Shown: positions 1 to 9,442 of the stretch, one piece after another
Numbering within the stretch: the first letter of the stretch is position 1
How the letters are laid out: every line of letters starts with the position of its first letter
Position numbers and translations under genes: made by a program
Notes under the pieces: generated by a model
What the model saw: the letters and a program-made list of their open reading frames with translations, nothing else
What the model was told of the DNA's origin: nothing
Database searches by the model: none
Assembly (NCBI RefSeq): GCF_001270495.1
Contig: NZ_LGUR01000213.1
Location: 1 to 64,000 of the forward strand
Source of the DNA: Streptomyces viridochromogenes
GTDB taxonomy: Bacteria > Actinomycetota > Actinomycetes > Streptomycetales > Streptomycetaceae
Reading direction: 5' to 3'
DNA length: 64,000 nucleotides

Positions 1-92
1 ATGCCGGGCTGGGCGCCGAGGATCAGCCGGAAGCCCATGCGGACCATTTCCTGGTCGTCCGCGATCAGTACGCGGATCACCGTGTCGTTCAC
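1..92 (-). CDS. NarL/FixJ-type response regulator, N-terminal part (runs off the window)
   Basis: Only the first 30 codons are inside the window. They read VNDTVIRVLIADDQEMVRMG, the start of a receiver domain with the acidic DD pocket just after the first beta strand. The GTG start at 92 overlaps the TGA of the histidine kinase at 89-91 (GTGA), so the two are translationally coupled and form a cognate two-component pair. The phosphoacceptor and the DNA-binding domain are outside the window. The NarL assignment rests on the partner kinase type. Confidence 0.82.
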   Translation of the reverse strand, partial: MNDTVIRVLIADDQEMVRMGFRLILGAQPG

Positions 93-1078
93 GCCGGTGG
101 TCCTGCCATGGCGGCCGGCATCGGGAAGTCGGCGGTCACCCGCCAGCCGCCGTCGTCGGTGGGGGCGGCGGTCAGCGTGCCCTCCACCGCTTCTACGCGT
201 TCGCGCAGGCCGACCAGGCCGAAGCCGCCACGTCCGCCGACCGGGCCGGGGTGGCGTGCGGCCGGTGCCGTGTTGTGCACCTCTACCCGCAGCCGGGGCC
301 CGTCCACGTCGACCCGTACGGCCACCACGGCGCCGTGCGCGTGGCGGCGCACGTTGGTCAGGGCCTCCTGCACGACTCGGTGCACGGAGGTCTCCACCTC
401 GGGGGCGAGACGCGCCTCGCGGGCCGCCGCGGCGACGTGCAGCTGGACGTCGGCTTCGTCTTCCGAGAACGCCGAGACCAGCCGGGCGAGTTCCGCCCAC
501 ACCTCGCCGGGCCGGATGCCCTCGTGGCAGTCCTCGCGCAGGACCCGCACCAGGCGGCGCATCGAGTCCAGCGTCTCCGAACCGGACCGGGTGATGTTCT
601 CCAGCAGTGGTCCGACCTGTTCCGGCGCGGTGTGCTGGAGGGCCAGCGCGGCATTGGCCTGGACGATCATGCCGGTGACGTGGTGGGCGACGAAGTCGTG
701 CAGGTCGCGGGCCCGCTGCTCCTCCAGCAGCCGCGCGCGCAGGCCCCAGGCGAGAGCTGTGCCGGCGCCCAGCGTCATCAGCAGGCACCAGTTGACGGCG
801 GTCTGGCTGTCGGTCTGGATGTCCCTCGGCAGCCAGCGCAGCGGGATCGCGATGGCCGCCACGGCCAGTGCGGCCGACACGGCTGCCGCGGTCCTCGGGT
901 GCGGCACCTCCCACACTGCACGGGAAAGCAGCACCAGCAGAGCGACGCTCTCCAGCAGTCCCCAGGTACCGGCACCGTCCGGGCCCGCGACTGTGCCGAT
1001 CCCGATAGTGAGGGCCAGTGAGCCGCCGGCGACGAGTACGGCACGTACCTGCGTCTTGGGCCCACGGCCGGGCCACAA
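89..1078 (-). CDS. NarL-family sensor histidine kinase, N-terminus at a rearrangement junction
   Basis: This is a membrane sensor kinase. About four hydrophobic segments are followed by a HisKA_3 motif DLHDFVAHHVTGM with the phosphoacceptor His, an N-box QEALTNVRRHA and a G-box GGFGLVGLRERV. It should phosphorylate the regulator at 1-92. The reading frame stays open to an ATG at 1186, but beyond about 1078 the sequence belongs to the opposite-strand permease, so the residues before LWPGRGPKTQV are not native. A TTG at 1078 is the nearest usable start, without a clear ribosome binding site. The catalytic domains are complete; the original promoter and start seem to be lost. Confidence 0.75.
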   Translation of the reverse strand: MWPGRGPKTQVRAVLVAGGSLALTIGIGTVAGPDGAGTWGLLESVALLVLLSRAVWEVPHPRTAAAVSAALAVAAIAIPLRWLPRDIQTDSQTAVNWCLLMTLGAGTALAWGLRARLLEEQRARDLHDFVAHHVTGMIVQANAALALQHTAPEQVGPLLENITRSGSETLDSMRRLVRVLREDCHEGIRPGEVWAELARLVSAFSEDEADVQLHVAAAAREARLAPEVETSVHRVVQEALTNVRRHAHGAVVAVRVDVDGPRLRVEVHNTAPAARHPGPVGGRGGFGLVGLRERVEAVEGTLTAAPTDDGGWRVTADFPMPAAMAGPPA

Positions 1079-1080
1079 CA

Positions 1081-2688
1081 GCGCCGCTGTGGGTCTCCCC
1101 GGCGCTCGGCGCCCTGCTCGACCGGCTGCCCGCCGACCGCCACCCGGTCCCCGGCACACCCACCGGAACCCTGGGCCGCGAGGCACTGGCCCACCCCGGT
1201 GAACTCGTCGCGGTGATCGGAGACCGCCCCGGCGACCCGGCGGTCACCGCCGAGCGCGCGCCCGACCCGCGCCGGGCCGGCACCGGCGCGCCGCTGACGG
1301 ACGGCACGGGCAGGATGTACGAGTCCCTGGCCCGGGTCGCCACCATCCTCGTCATCGTTCCGCTGCTAGTGCTGGCGGCCTCCGCCGCGCGCCTGTCGGT
1401 CTCCCGCCGCGACCAGCGCCTCGCCGCGCTGCGCCTGATCGGCGCCACGCCGGGCCGCGTCGCCGCAATGACGGCCGCCGAGGCACTGCTCACCGGAACG
1501 GCCGGGGCGCTGCTCGGGGCCGTGGGGTACGCGGTGCTGCTGCCGGCGGCGGCGAGTCTGCCGCTCGCAGGAGGCGCCTGGTACCCGGCCGACCTGTGGA
1601 TCGGCGCGCTGCCACTGCTGGCGGTCATGGCCGGGGTGGTCGCGCTGGTCGTCATCAGCGCGCTCGCCGGGCTCCGTCAGGTGGTCGTCGGCCCACTGGG
1701 CGTGGCCCGCCGCTCCCGCAGCCGCGGCTTCGTGGCCGTCGTCGCCGGATACGGCTGGATCAGCAAGGAGTACGGCAGCGACGACGCCGTGGCGCTGTCC
1801 GCGTTCGCCGCGGTCTTCCTGGCGCTGGCCGTGATCGGGCCGTGGGTGGTCCGGTTGCTCGGCAGGATCGTCACCGCCCTGGCCAAGCGGCCGGCGACAC
1901 TGCTGGCCGGTCGCCGGCTGCTGGACGATCCCAAGGCTGCCTGGCGGATCGTCTCCGGACTCACCCTGGCCGGTTTCGTCGCCGGGTTCTTCGCCCTGCT
2001 CACCATGGACAGCACTTCCCCGTGGGGAGGACGGCCCGACCAGCTCGCCATCGCCGCCCCGGCGAACAAGGTGACCCAGATGCGGACGCAGGCCGAACAG
2101 CGCCTGCACGCCGCCGGGGTGAGCGCCGTGGTCGGAGTGGACGACGGCTTCGTGGCCACGGCTCCCTACGACAGCCGCCAGGTCACCGCCACCGTCTCCG
2201 GCGGCCCGGCCGAACTGGACCGCGCCCGCACCGCGCTGACCGGCCTGACGCCGGACCAGTACCCGCTCACCACCATCGACGTGAACTGGTCCGAGACACA
2301 GTTCACCCAGGACTTCACCACCATCACCCGAGTGGTGCTCGTGGTGACCTTCACGGTCGCCATCACCTCGGCCGGGATCACCGCGGCCGCCAACGTCCTG
2401 GACCGCCGCCGCACCTACGCCCTGCTGCACCTGGCCGGAACCCCACTGCGCGTCAACCGCGAGACGCTCATCCCGGTCACCGTGCTGGCAGGCGGCGCTC
2501 TCGCGACCGGACTGCTGTGCGGGGGATCGATGATGCTGGCCGGCGGCGACTCCTCGTTCGACGCACGCGGCCTGACCGTCCTCGCGGTGTGCTGCGCCGC
2601 CGGCGTCGGCGGAATCCTGGCGGCCGGCGCACTGAGCCGCCCCCTGCTGCGGGCCGTCACCGGGCAGGCAGGGGCACGGGGAGAGTGA
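1081..2688 (+). pseudogene. FtsX-like ABC transporter permease, 5'-truncated
   Basis: About 535 codons of an FtsX/MacB-type permease are present. A transmembrane group near 1330-1640 contains the family-typical stretch RLIGATPGRVAAM, followed by further membrane segments around 1790-2010, an extracytoplasmic loop, and a last group after 2310 containing YALLHLAGTPLRVNRE. Relatives usually have about 750-850 residues, so roughly the first third is missing. The homologous part begins at about APLWVSPALG (1081), exactly where the opposite-strand kinase also begins. No ATPase gene is adjacent. Start codons before 1081 are in kinase antisense sequence, so it is probably non-functional. Confidence 0.7.
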
Positions 2689-2846
2689 ACGCTGCGGGGC
2701 TGAGCCCGACGGCCGGGCCCAGCCCCTGCGGCACACGGAGCCGGCGTACGGCCGCGCCAGGCATCCGGGCTTGGCAGTGATCTGCTCGATGCGCAAGCGG
2801 GCTGAGGGCCCGCCTCTGAAACGCAGCAACGGCTTCCCAAGGAAAC

Positions 2847-2873
2847 AAGCCCCAGGCCGTCGGCCTGGGGCTT
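2847..2873 (-). terminator. tRNA-type terminator hairpin at att copy A
   Basis: Perfect 12-bp stem (AAGCCCCAGGCC) with a 3-nt loop. The same hairpin, with small changes, precedes the tRNA-Gly 3' fragments at 39.0 and 41.5 kb and the intact tRNA at 46.1 kb. It is therefore a duplicated tRNA terminator. Confidence 0.75.
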
Positions 2874-2879
2874 CAAGAA

Positions 2880-2904
2880 GAGCGGGTGACGAGAATCGAA
2901 CTCG
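2880..2904 (-). repeat. att-like tRNA-Gly 3' fragment, copy A
   Basis: These 25 bp match the 3' end (acceptor 3' strand and T-arm) of the intact tRNA-Gly at 46.2 kb and then diverge at CGTGGGC. This is the outermost left copy and probably the left boundary of the tRNA-targeted island stack. Confidence 0.7.
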
Positions 2905-2972
2905 TGGGCACGGGCCACACGTCCTGCCCGGCCTCACCACGGTCAAGGATGCCGGAGCTGCAAGGGTGGTCG

Positions 2973-3022
2973 ACGGTGCTGAGGGCTCCGGTTGATCCCC
3001 GGGGCGGAACCCTCAGCACCGT
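2973..3022. repeat. Inverted repeat, 13-bp arms, 24-bp spacer
   Basis: ACGGTGCTGAGGG and its exact reverse complement flank a 24-bp spacer. It could be a terminator or the end of a decayed insertion sequence. It lies between att copy A and an ArsR remnant. No transposase was identified next to it. Confidence 0.45.
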
Positions 3023-3078
3023 TGCGATGCAGTCCACCAGCCACTCATGCAGAATCGCAGAATTCAGCAATTGGTCAG

Positions 3079-3261
3079 ATGCTGAGTTGGCTGGTCAAGA
3101 CCCGCAAGGAGGGTTCGAACGTGTACTACTCGCTGACCAGTCCGCGGGTCGCGGAGCTGCTGCGGGTCGCACGGACCATCCTGTCCGGCGTTCTCGCCGG
3201 GCAGGCCGACCTGCTGGCCGACCTGCAGGCCGCGCAGGGTGAGCAAAAGCCGCCGTCGTAG
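3079..3261 (+). pseudogene. ArsR-type regulator, C-terminal remnant
   Basis: Sixty codons starting MLSWLVKTRKEGSNVYYSL look like the wing and C-terminal helix of an ArsR/SmtB repressor: a basic Arg/Lys stretch, then NVYYSLTSPRVAELL, then a dimerisation helix. The recognition helix and metal-site region are absent upstream. No intact partner gene follows. I regard it as debris beside att copy A. Confidence 0.5.
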
Positions 3262-3611
3262 GGCCGACCCTCAAACATCGGCTGTCTCCCGGGAGTTGGA
3301 CAGCTGGATGGCCATCCGGGGGAGCAGAGGCCACCCGTGAGCACCCTTGACCGATAGACCCCCGCAGGTCGGCACGCACCCGCGCGTCTTCGCCACGTTC
3401 ACCGCGCCGAGCTTCGGCCCGGCCCACAGTCGTCCCTCCAGCGGGCGGCCCTGCCGATGCCGGGTCCGGCACGACGACACAGACCCTGCCCTCGGCACCC
3501 CTCGATCCGGACACGTACGACTACGAAGCGGCCGTGCTCTGGAATGCTCACGCCGGTGCCTGTGGCGCCGCTTCTCCATCTACCTCCGCCGTGAGGTCGC
3601 CAAGCGCGCCG

Positions 3612-3828
3612 GCCTCACCCGACGGGCCTCGAAATGGCGTCGTGCCGAGCGGCAGCGGGTCTGCCGGACGGCTTCCGCTTCTACGACCTTCGTCACACTG
3701 GTCACACCGGTCAGCACTTCGACGACGAGCGGCAGTGTGAGCCGGCGGCCGGGCTCGACGAGATGGTGCGCGCCGAGCGCGCGAAGAGCCCCAAGGACAA
3801 CTCCGCGCACCACAAGGAGGAAGCCGCG
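3612..3828 (+). pseudogene. Tyrosine integrase, decayed C-terminal fragment
   Basis: The fragment contains LPDGFRFYDLRHTGHT, the motif around the second catalytic Arg (RHTGH) of phage-type integrases, followed directly by QHFDDERQ and DEMVRAERAKSPKDN. In the better-preserved copy at 45.4-46.1 kb about 30 residues lie between these motifs, including the catalytic Tyr, so an internal deletion has removed them. A one-base frameshift also lies near 3643. It is non-functional and marks an old integrative element. Confidence 0.65.
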
Positions 3829-3879
3829 GCACCTCTACGACGGCCGCGACGGGGAGGACCTGGCTGCCTGGCTCCGCGA

Positions 3880-4331
3880 TCACCTCGAGGTGACGGTCAT
3901 GTGCCGGGACCGTTCCAGCGGATACGGGGAGGGCGCCGGGTCGGGGTGCCACAGGCCGAACAGGTCGCGGATCGCTGTCACCACCTTCTTCGTGCGGTAT
4001 CCGTTGTGGCCGTTGCCGCCCGAACGCGAGCCCCGCCCGCCGCCGCGCTCGGCCTCGGCGGCGGCCAGATACTCATCCAACTCGCTCTCCAGGGCGGCCT
4101 GCATCAGGTGCTGCTTGATCGCGGGCAGCGGACCGTCCTCACCGACCAGCCTCAGCCCGCCGCCGCGGACCCTGTCCTGGGCTGGCAGCGTCAGCGCGTC
4201 CAGCAGGTCCAGGCTCAGCCCGTCCACGGACTCCTGCGTTCTCCTCAGGCCGCGCCGTCCGCGGCCGCCCCGTCGACGGCAAGCGACACGCCGCCCACCG
4301 TCTCAAGAGAGTGAGTCTTCTGGATCGTCAT
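3880..4331 (-). pseudogene. IS256-type (mutator) transposase, 5' remnant
   Basis: The minus frame from 4227 contains LPAIKQHLMQAALESELDEYL and then GGNGHNGYRTKKVVTA, the typical N-terminal region of mutator/IS256 transposases. After KKVVTA the sequence becomes unrelated, so the DDE catalytic domain is missing. Upstream, an ATG at 4331 opens a short reading frame (MTIQKTHSLETVGG) that ends in a stop before the conserved part. The sequence just beyond, around 4340-4390, resembles an IS end (GAGTGTCATGAATCAGGTG on the minus strand). This is a dead insertion-sequence fragment. Confidence 0.6.
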
Positions 4332-4685
4332 CAGGTGTCCTTTCTGGTGAAGTACCCACCTGATTCATGACACTCCCCTGGACTATGGAGACCGACGTGT
4401 CTCCTGACGGACGCGGCCGGGAGGCGGCGATGAGGCCGAAGCGGCGACCGCACAGGACCCATATCGCTTTTCCATACGAGGCACAGGGACGTGCCCGAAT
4501 TTTCGTGCTTTACCTGGAGTTGAACAACCGGCAGGTCACGGCGGCCGTCTTCGTCGGCGCCCGGCAGGATGCGGGACGCGCTCCACATACTGCCGCGTAC
4601 CGCGCTTGCCGAACGCGGGGAGTTGTCAACCCATGGTGCAGGCTACGGACCAGCTCCGTGCGCAGTACGAAAGACGGGGGCCAAC
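4332..4685. other. Intergenic region with probable IS end
   Basis: Apart from the putative IS256 terminal sequence at about 4340-4390 I see nothing convincing. The stretch just before 4686 must carry the promoter of the large regulator that follows; no operator stands out. Confidence 0.4.
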
Positions 4686-7535
4686 GTGACCAGGGTGATC
4701 GCGGAGGGCGGGAATCTGCCCGCCGTCTTCACGAGTTTCGTGGGCAGGCGGCATGAGACCGCTGAGATCCGCCGCCTTCTGGATATGCGGCGGTTTGTGA
4801 CGCTCACGGGCATGGGCGGTGTGGGTAAGACACGGCTGGCGCTGCAGGTGGCCGCCGCGTCCCGGGAGGCGTTCGCGGACGGGGTGTGGCTGGTGGACCT
4901 CGCCTCGGTGCACGACCCGTCGGCGGTAGCGGTCGCGGCGGCGAGCGCACTGCGGGTGCCGGATCTCGGGGTTCTGCCCCTCATGGACCAACTCGCGGGC
5001 TATCTCGCGGGGCGGCGGGTGCTGCTGGTGCTGGACAACTGCGAGCACCTGATCGAGGCGTGCGCCGAACTGGCCGACACCCTCCTGTCGACCGCTCCGG
5101 AGCTGCGCATCCTCGCCACGAGCCGCCACACCTTGGGAGTCACGGGCGAGCACGTCTTCGCCCTTGCGCCCCTTCCGCAGGACGAGGCGGTTGAACTGCT
5201 GCGGGACCGGGCGACCGCCGTCCAGCCGAAGTTCCACGTCACCGAGACCGCCCATGCCCAGATCGCGTGTCTGTGCGCCGATCTGGACGGTCTTCCGCTG
5301 GCGATCGAGCTGGCCGCGTCCCGGCTGCGCACGCTCACCGTCGGACAGCTGACGGACCGGCTGGAGAACCGCTTCTCGCTGCTCACCTGCGGCAGCCGGA
5401 CGGCACCGACCCATCAACGCACCCTGCGCGGGGTGATCGACTGGAGCTACGAGCTGTGCGCCCCGGCCGAGCGGCTGCTGTGGAACCGCCTGACCGTCTT
5501 CGCCGGCGGGTTCACCCTGGAGGCCGCCGAGGGCGTCTGCTCCGGGGACGGAATCGCGGAGGCAGAGGTGCTGGATCTCCTCGACCGGCTCATCACCCAG
5601 TCCGTCGTACTGAGGTGCGAGGTCGATGGTCTGCCTCGTTACCGGCTGTTGGAGACCATCCGGGAGTACGGCCGCGAGCGGCTCGCGGACTCCGGCGAGC
5701 AGGACGAACTGCGTCGACGGCACCGCGACTTCTTCCTCGCCCTGGCCCACGGAATCGACCGGAACTGGTACGGCCCCGGCCAGTTGGAGAACATGGCCCG
5801 GCTGCGCGTCGAGCACACCAACCTGCTGGCCGCTCTGGAGTACGACGGTGAGCCCCGGCCCCGGCTGGCGCTGGTCGCGGCCCTGTGCTGGCACTGGTGC
5901 GTCGGCGGCTTCCTCAGCGAGGGGCGCCGCCAGTTCGAGCGGGCGCTCGCCGCCGTGCCCGACCCCAGCCCGGAGCGCGCCCGTGCGCTTCTCGCCGCCA
6001 CCTGGGTAGCGCAGACGCAGGGTGACCTGGCGACAGCCGACCGCTGGCTGGACGAGGCCGACGCGCTGGCCGAGCGGCTGGGCGACCCGTGGGTGCGGAT
6101 CCAGGTGGAGGGCCTGCGCGGGGTGTCCGCGCACTATCGGGGGCGACCGGAGGAGGGCGTCCGTCGGTACGAGGAGGCCCTGGCCGCCATGACCGCGCTG
6201 GGCGACGAGCGCGAGGCGACCTCCTGGCTGATCGCGCTGGCAGGTGCCCGGGCGTACGGCGGGGGCCCTCATGCGGCGGAGACGGGCAGACAGTACAACG
6301 CCGCCGCCCAGGCGAGCGGGGAGCGGTGGGGTCGCGCTCAGGTTCTGATGGCCCTGGGGCACGACGCCTGGGCCCGCGGTGACCGTGAGTCGACCGAGGC
6401 CCTGGTCAGGTCCGCGCTGGAAAGCATGCGTGGCTTCAGTGATCACGCGATGGTCGGGAGGATGGTGGAACTGCTCGCCTGGACCACCGCCGAAGACCGC
6501 GCTCACGAGCGGGCCGCCCGGCTGCTCGGCGTGGCGGAGGCCCTGTGGCGCGACGCCGGCAGCTCGATCTGTGCGTTCGGACCACAGATGGCTGAACAGC
6601 ACGCGCGTTGCGAGCGAGCTGTCGTCGGGGCGCTGGGGGAGGCGTCGTACAGGAAGGCGTTCGCCGAAGGCGGCATGCACCACACTCCCAGCCGGGCCGT
6701 CGACTTCGTCCTGGCCGCCGATTCCGACGTCGTCACCGAATGCGACGTCGATACCGAGGTCGGCGGTGATTCCGATGTCAGGGAACCGGCATCGGGTGGG
6801 ATGCGGCGACGGCACGCGCCTGCCACGGCACACATCGAGCCGGTGTCGCCCGACGAGGGATGCCGCGTGTACGACGTGCTGCTTGTCGACGACGACCCGA
6901 CGGTCAGGGAGAGCATCCGGCTCATCCTTGAGCAGAGCGGCCACCGGGTGCGTACCGCCGCCGACGGCGTGACCGGGCTCAGCCTGTTCCGTCAGCAGAC
7001 TCCGGACGTGGCCGTGCTCGCGGGCCGGTTGCCCGGCTTGGACGGGGTGAGCCTGGCCGGGCGGATTCGCGAGGAGTCCGTGGTGCCCGTTCTGCTCTTG
7101 TCGGACCGTGACGACCCGGAGGATGTGGTGACGTGCCTGGACGCGGGAGCCGACGACTGCCTGGCCAAGCCCTTCGACGGATCGGTGCTGGCCGCCCGCG
7201 TCCGTGCCCTACTGCGTCGAACCGTCGCCGCAGACCAGTGGCCCGACACCCGTGCGGTCCGGTTCGGGGACCTGGTGTACTCCCCCATGTCGCTGGAGGT
7301 GCACAAGGGTGGGGAACCCGTCCACTTGACCACGACCGAGATGAAGCTGTTCCGGGAGTTCGCGGCTTCGCCCGGCATCGTCCTCACCCGCGACCTTCTG
7401 CTGGAGCGGGTCTGGGGCTACGCGTGGTCCGGCGACACGCACGTCGTGGACGTCCAGGTGATGCGGCTGCGTACCAAGATCGGCCGCGACCGCATCGAAA
7501 CGGTCCGCGGCTTCGGCTACAAGCTACTTGCCTGA
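4686..7535 (+). CDS. AfsR-like STAND ATPase fused to an OmpR-type regulator with an Asp-less receiver
   Basis: A 949-residue cytoplasmic regulator. Residues about 12-300 form an NB-ARC/AfsR-type ATPase with Walker A GMGGVGKTR and Walker B VLLVLDNCEH, then a winged-helix segment ending LLETIREYGRERL. Residues about 380-650 are helical TPR-like repeats. Residues about 729-845 are a receiver and about 860-949 a Trans_reg_C winged helix (TTTEMKLFREF, VVDVQVMRLRTKIG). The C-terminal part closely resembles CseB/OmpR regulators. The receiver keeps the DDD pocket and LAKPF lysine, but the phosphoacceptor position (normally LD.MLPG) reads LAGRLPG, with Ala779 replacing Asp. Signalling is therefore unlikely to use phosphorylation and may depend on ATP or ligand binding by the STAND module. 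The GTG start at 4686 matches the family N-terminus NLPAVFTSFVGR. Confidence 0.85.
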   Translation: MTRVIAEGGNLPAVFTSFVGRRHETAEIRRLLDMRRFVTLTGMGGVGKTRLALQVAAASREAFADGVWLVDLASVHDPSAVAVAAASALRVPDLGVLPLMDQLAGYLAGRRVLLVLDNCEHLIEACAELADTLLSTAPELRILATSRHTLGVTGEHVFALAPLPQDEAVELLRDRATAVQPKFHVTETAHAQIACLCADLDGLPLAIELAASRLRTLTVGQLTDRLENRFSLLTCGSRTAPTHQRTLRGVIDWSYELCAPAERLLWNRLTVFAGGFTLEAAEGVCSGDGIAEAEVLDLLDRLITQSVVLRCEVDGLPRYRLLETIREYGRERLADSGEQDELRRRHRDFFLALAHGIDRNWYGPGQLENMARLRVEHTNLLAALEYDGEPRPRLALVAALCWHWCVGGFLSEGRRQFERALAAVPDPSPERARALLAATWVAQTQGDLATADRWLDEADALAERLGDPWVRIQVEGLRGVSAHYRGRPEEGVRRYEEALAAMTALGDEREATSWLIALAGARAYGGGPHAAETGRQYNAAAQASGERWGRAQVLMALGHDAWARGDRESTEALVRSALESMRGFSDHAMVGRMVELLAWTTAEDRAHERAARLLGVAEALWRDAGSSICAFGPQMAEQHARCERAVVGALGEASYRKAFAEGGMHHTPSRAVDFVLAADSDVVTECDVDTEVGGDSDVREPASGGMRRRHAPATAHIEPVSPDEGCRVYDVLLVDDDPTVRESIRLILEQSGHRVRTAADGVTGLSLFRQQTPDVAVLAGRLPGLDGVSLAGRIREESVVPVLLLSDRDDPEDVVTCLDAGADDCLAKPFDGSVLAARVRALLRRTVAADQWPDTRAVRFGDLVYSPMSLEVHKGGEPVHLTTTEMKLFREFAASPGIVLTRDLLLERVWGYAWSGDTHVVDVQVMRLRTKIGRDRIETVRGFGYKLLA

Positions 7536-7967
7536 GCCGGGGGTTCGGCCGTCACCACCCTGCTGCCGCCATGCGCCGCCCAGTTGGGACAGGCGGTCGG
7601 ACGTATCGTCAGGGAGGAGCACCAGACGTGCTTCGTCCCCGCCGTCACCGGCGACGTCGTCGAGGACGAACACGAGGGCGGCCAGGGCGCTCTACGGCTC
7701 GTCGGCGAGAAGGCCGCCGCCCTCCCGGACGACGACAGTCGGCGGCGCGGTTGCCTCGCCGGCCGAGCTGACCGCCCCGGGGTCCGCCCTCGACACGGCG
7801 TCTTGGAAGCAGTCGCGGAAGGCGTCCCAGTTGCGCCCGAAGTAGTCCGGGAACCCGAGCACGGCGGCCCGTTCGGTGAACAGGTCCTGGCCGGTACGGC
7901 AACGGCAGACACGCACCTCCGCGCCCGCCGGAACGTCAGCCGCCGCCTCGGCCGGCGGGCGGAGCAC
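7524..7967 (-). pseudogene. Barstar-family RNase inhibitor with an in-frame amber codon
   Basis: The frame contains LGFPDYFGRNWDAFRDCFQD, the barstar hallmark (helix and loop that plug a barnase-type active site). The C-terminal half continues in the same frame (LAALVFVLDDVAGDG, then EARLVLL), but a TAG at 7692-7694 interrupts it after LLADEP. The total is about 147 codons. The 3' end overlaps the preceding regulator convergently by about 12 bp. The neighbour is a secreted barnase-like RNase, so this would be its inhibitor. Either it is a recent pseudogene or the base call at 7692 is wrong. Confidence 0.7.
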
Positions 7968-8171
7968 GCCGTTGTGCCGATCAATGCGGTCCTCTCACTC
8001 TCGGTTGTCGGGGCGGTGCGGCAGAAGGCCGCCTGTCCGCCGCACCACCCGGTTGTCGGCGGTCCCTGGGCCTGAGGTTCCCCCGAGACGTGGGGAGAGG
8101 TGACAGCGGAGTGACACGACAACCGCGTCCCGCCGGGCACTGCTCCGCGGGACGCCGTTCCCGTGGGGGAG

Positions 8172-8798
8172 CTACGGCCGGCCTACATACCGGAAGCTGG
8201 AGTAGTGGTCGATCGAGACGAACACGTCACCGGTTTGCACCGCCCGCACGATGCGGAAGTTGCCGGTGGCGATACCGGAGCGTTCCGGGTTGCTCGGGTA
8301 CACGGAGCCGTAGTACTCCTGGAACGTCCCCGCGTAACCCCGCGCGCGGGCGTCGGGCCCGTGGTGGTGCAGGAAGTTCCGCAGAGCGCTGCCATGGTCG
8401 TAGTACTGGCCGCCCGACTCGATCCAGCCATGATGGTGGGTGCCCCAGCTGTCATGGTAGTTCTCGACCTCGAAGGCGGCGCCGCGCGGGGCGACGTTGT
8501 GGAAGTTGGGCCAGCTGATCTGCCGCCAGTAGTTCAGCGCCGCCTGAACGCCCCGGGGAATCGCCTGCGGGTGCGCAGGGGTGCCGGCGACGCTGGGTGT
8601 CGCCGAGCAGGACGCCGCGGGCAGGCTGGCGCAGCTGGGGCCTGAGGCGGCATGCGCTGTCGCCGACATGCCGAGCCCGCCGATGGTGAGGCTGAGCAGT
8701 ACGGCCGGAACGGCGAGCTTGTGCAGGCGGCGGCTCTTCGGGCGGGTGCGGGTGGGACGCTCGGCGTGTGCGGTGCGTGACATCTCGGTGGAAGACAA
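8172..8798 (-). CDS. Secreted barnase/T1-like guanyl-specific ribonuclease
   Basis: A 208-residue exported protein. The basic n-region (RPKSRRLHK) and hydrophobic core LAVPAVLLSLTIGGLG end at SATAHA. The C-terminal domain keeps the spacing of the microbial RNase fold: Glu161 in FQEYYG, Arg182 in NFRIVR and His198 in IDHYSSF, matching the general base, phosphate-binding Arg and general acid of barnase-type enzymes. It should cleave extracellular RNA. The TTG at 8798 is chosen because AAGGAG lies 5 nt upstream; an ATG at 8783 is the alternative. A barstar-like inhibitor gene, now interrupted, follows on the same strand. Confidence 0.72.
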   Translation of the reverse strand: MSSTEMSRTAHAERPTRTRPKSRRLHKLAVPAVLLSLTIGGLGMSATAHAASGPSCASLPAASCSATPSVAGTPAHPQAIPRGVQAALNYWRQISWPNFHNVAPRGAAFEVENYHDSWGTHHHGWIESGGQYYDHGSALRNFLHHHGPDARARGYAGTFQEYYGSVYPSNPERSGIATGNFRIVRAVQTGDVFVSIDHYSSFRYVGRP

Positions 8799-8801
8799 CA
8801 C

Positions 8802-9175
8802 GTCTCCTTGACTTGTTTCGGTGTTTCGCCCGGGGGCTGTTCGCCCCGGTGCCACCAAGGAACCGGACGTCCATGGCAATGGCCTCTCAGTCGGCTCACA
8901 GTTGTTTGACAGACGGAAATGACACCCGACCGTGAGAAAGCCCCCATCCCGGCAGCGGGGGACAAGAGATTTCGGCGGGGACCGGTCGGCATGGCAGTGG
9001 CCCCGGGCCGGACCGGTTGCGTGGACGGCTGCTCCACCACCGAGTGGTGGCTCGCGGGAGCGTCATGACCAGGTGGTACCGCGCGACGGGGTGGAGAGCG
9101 CTAGATGTATTGGCCCGCAGGGTTGTTCAAGCGGGTTGTGGGTGGCTGGCCGCCCAGTGCGGCATCAGGGCTTGA
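8802..9175. other. Intergenic region without recognised gene
   Basis: It must contain the RNase promoter on the minus strand. I see no convincing coding frame, RNA gene or repeat here. Confidence 0.4.
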
Positions 9176-9310
9176 TCAAGTTCCGTAGGTGTCCGGATCG
9201 TTGGTGATGCCCAGGATGGGGAGTGCTCGTTGGGGATCGTCGCGGATCGCCCGGGTGGTCTTGGCGATGTTGTCGGCTCCGAGGGTTTTCAGCACGCCGA
9301 TGGCGAGGGG
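9176..9310 (-). pseudogene. Transposase C-terminal remnant (possibly ISAs1-like)
   Basis: The minus frame reads LAIGVLKTLGADNIAKTTRAI then RALPILGITNDPDTYGT and stop. This resembles the conserved C-terminal tail of ISAs1/IS4-type DDE transposases (ADNIA...R). The rest of the gene is absent. Family assignment is tentative. Confidence 0.4.
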
Positions 9311-9442
9311 TTGCCGGGGGCGCGGTTGGAAGCGTCGTCGGCTCGCGTACGACCCCGGCGCTTGCTGCCGCCGCCCGTACCCGCGCCACATCAAAGCGGC
9401 GCTGCCTCGACTGTGACGGTAGCGGCAGGAAGTGAGCACCGG

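Noticed and set aside
4331..4588. An 85-codon minus-strand frame beside the IS256 remnant
   Set aside because: No recognisable motifs and poor codon pattern; it overlaps the probable IS end.
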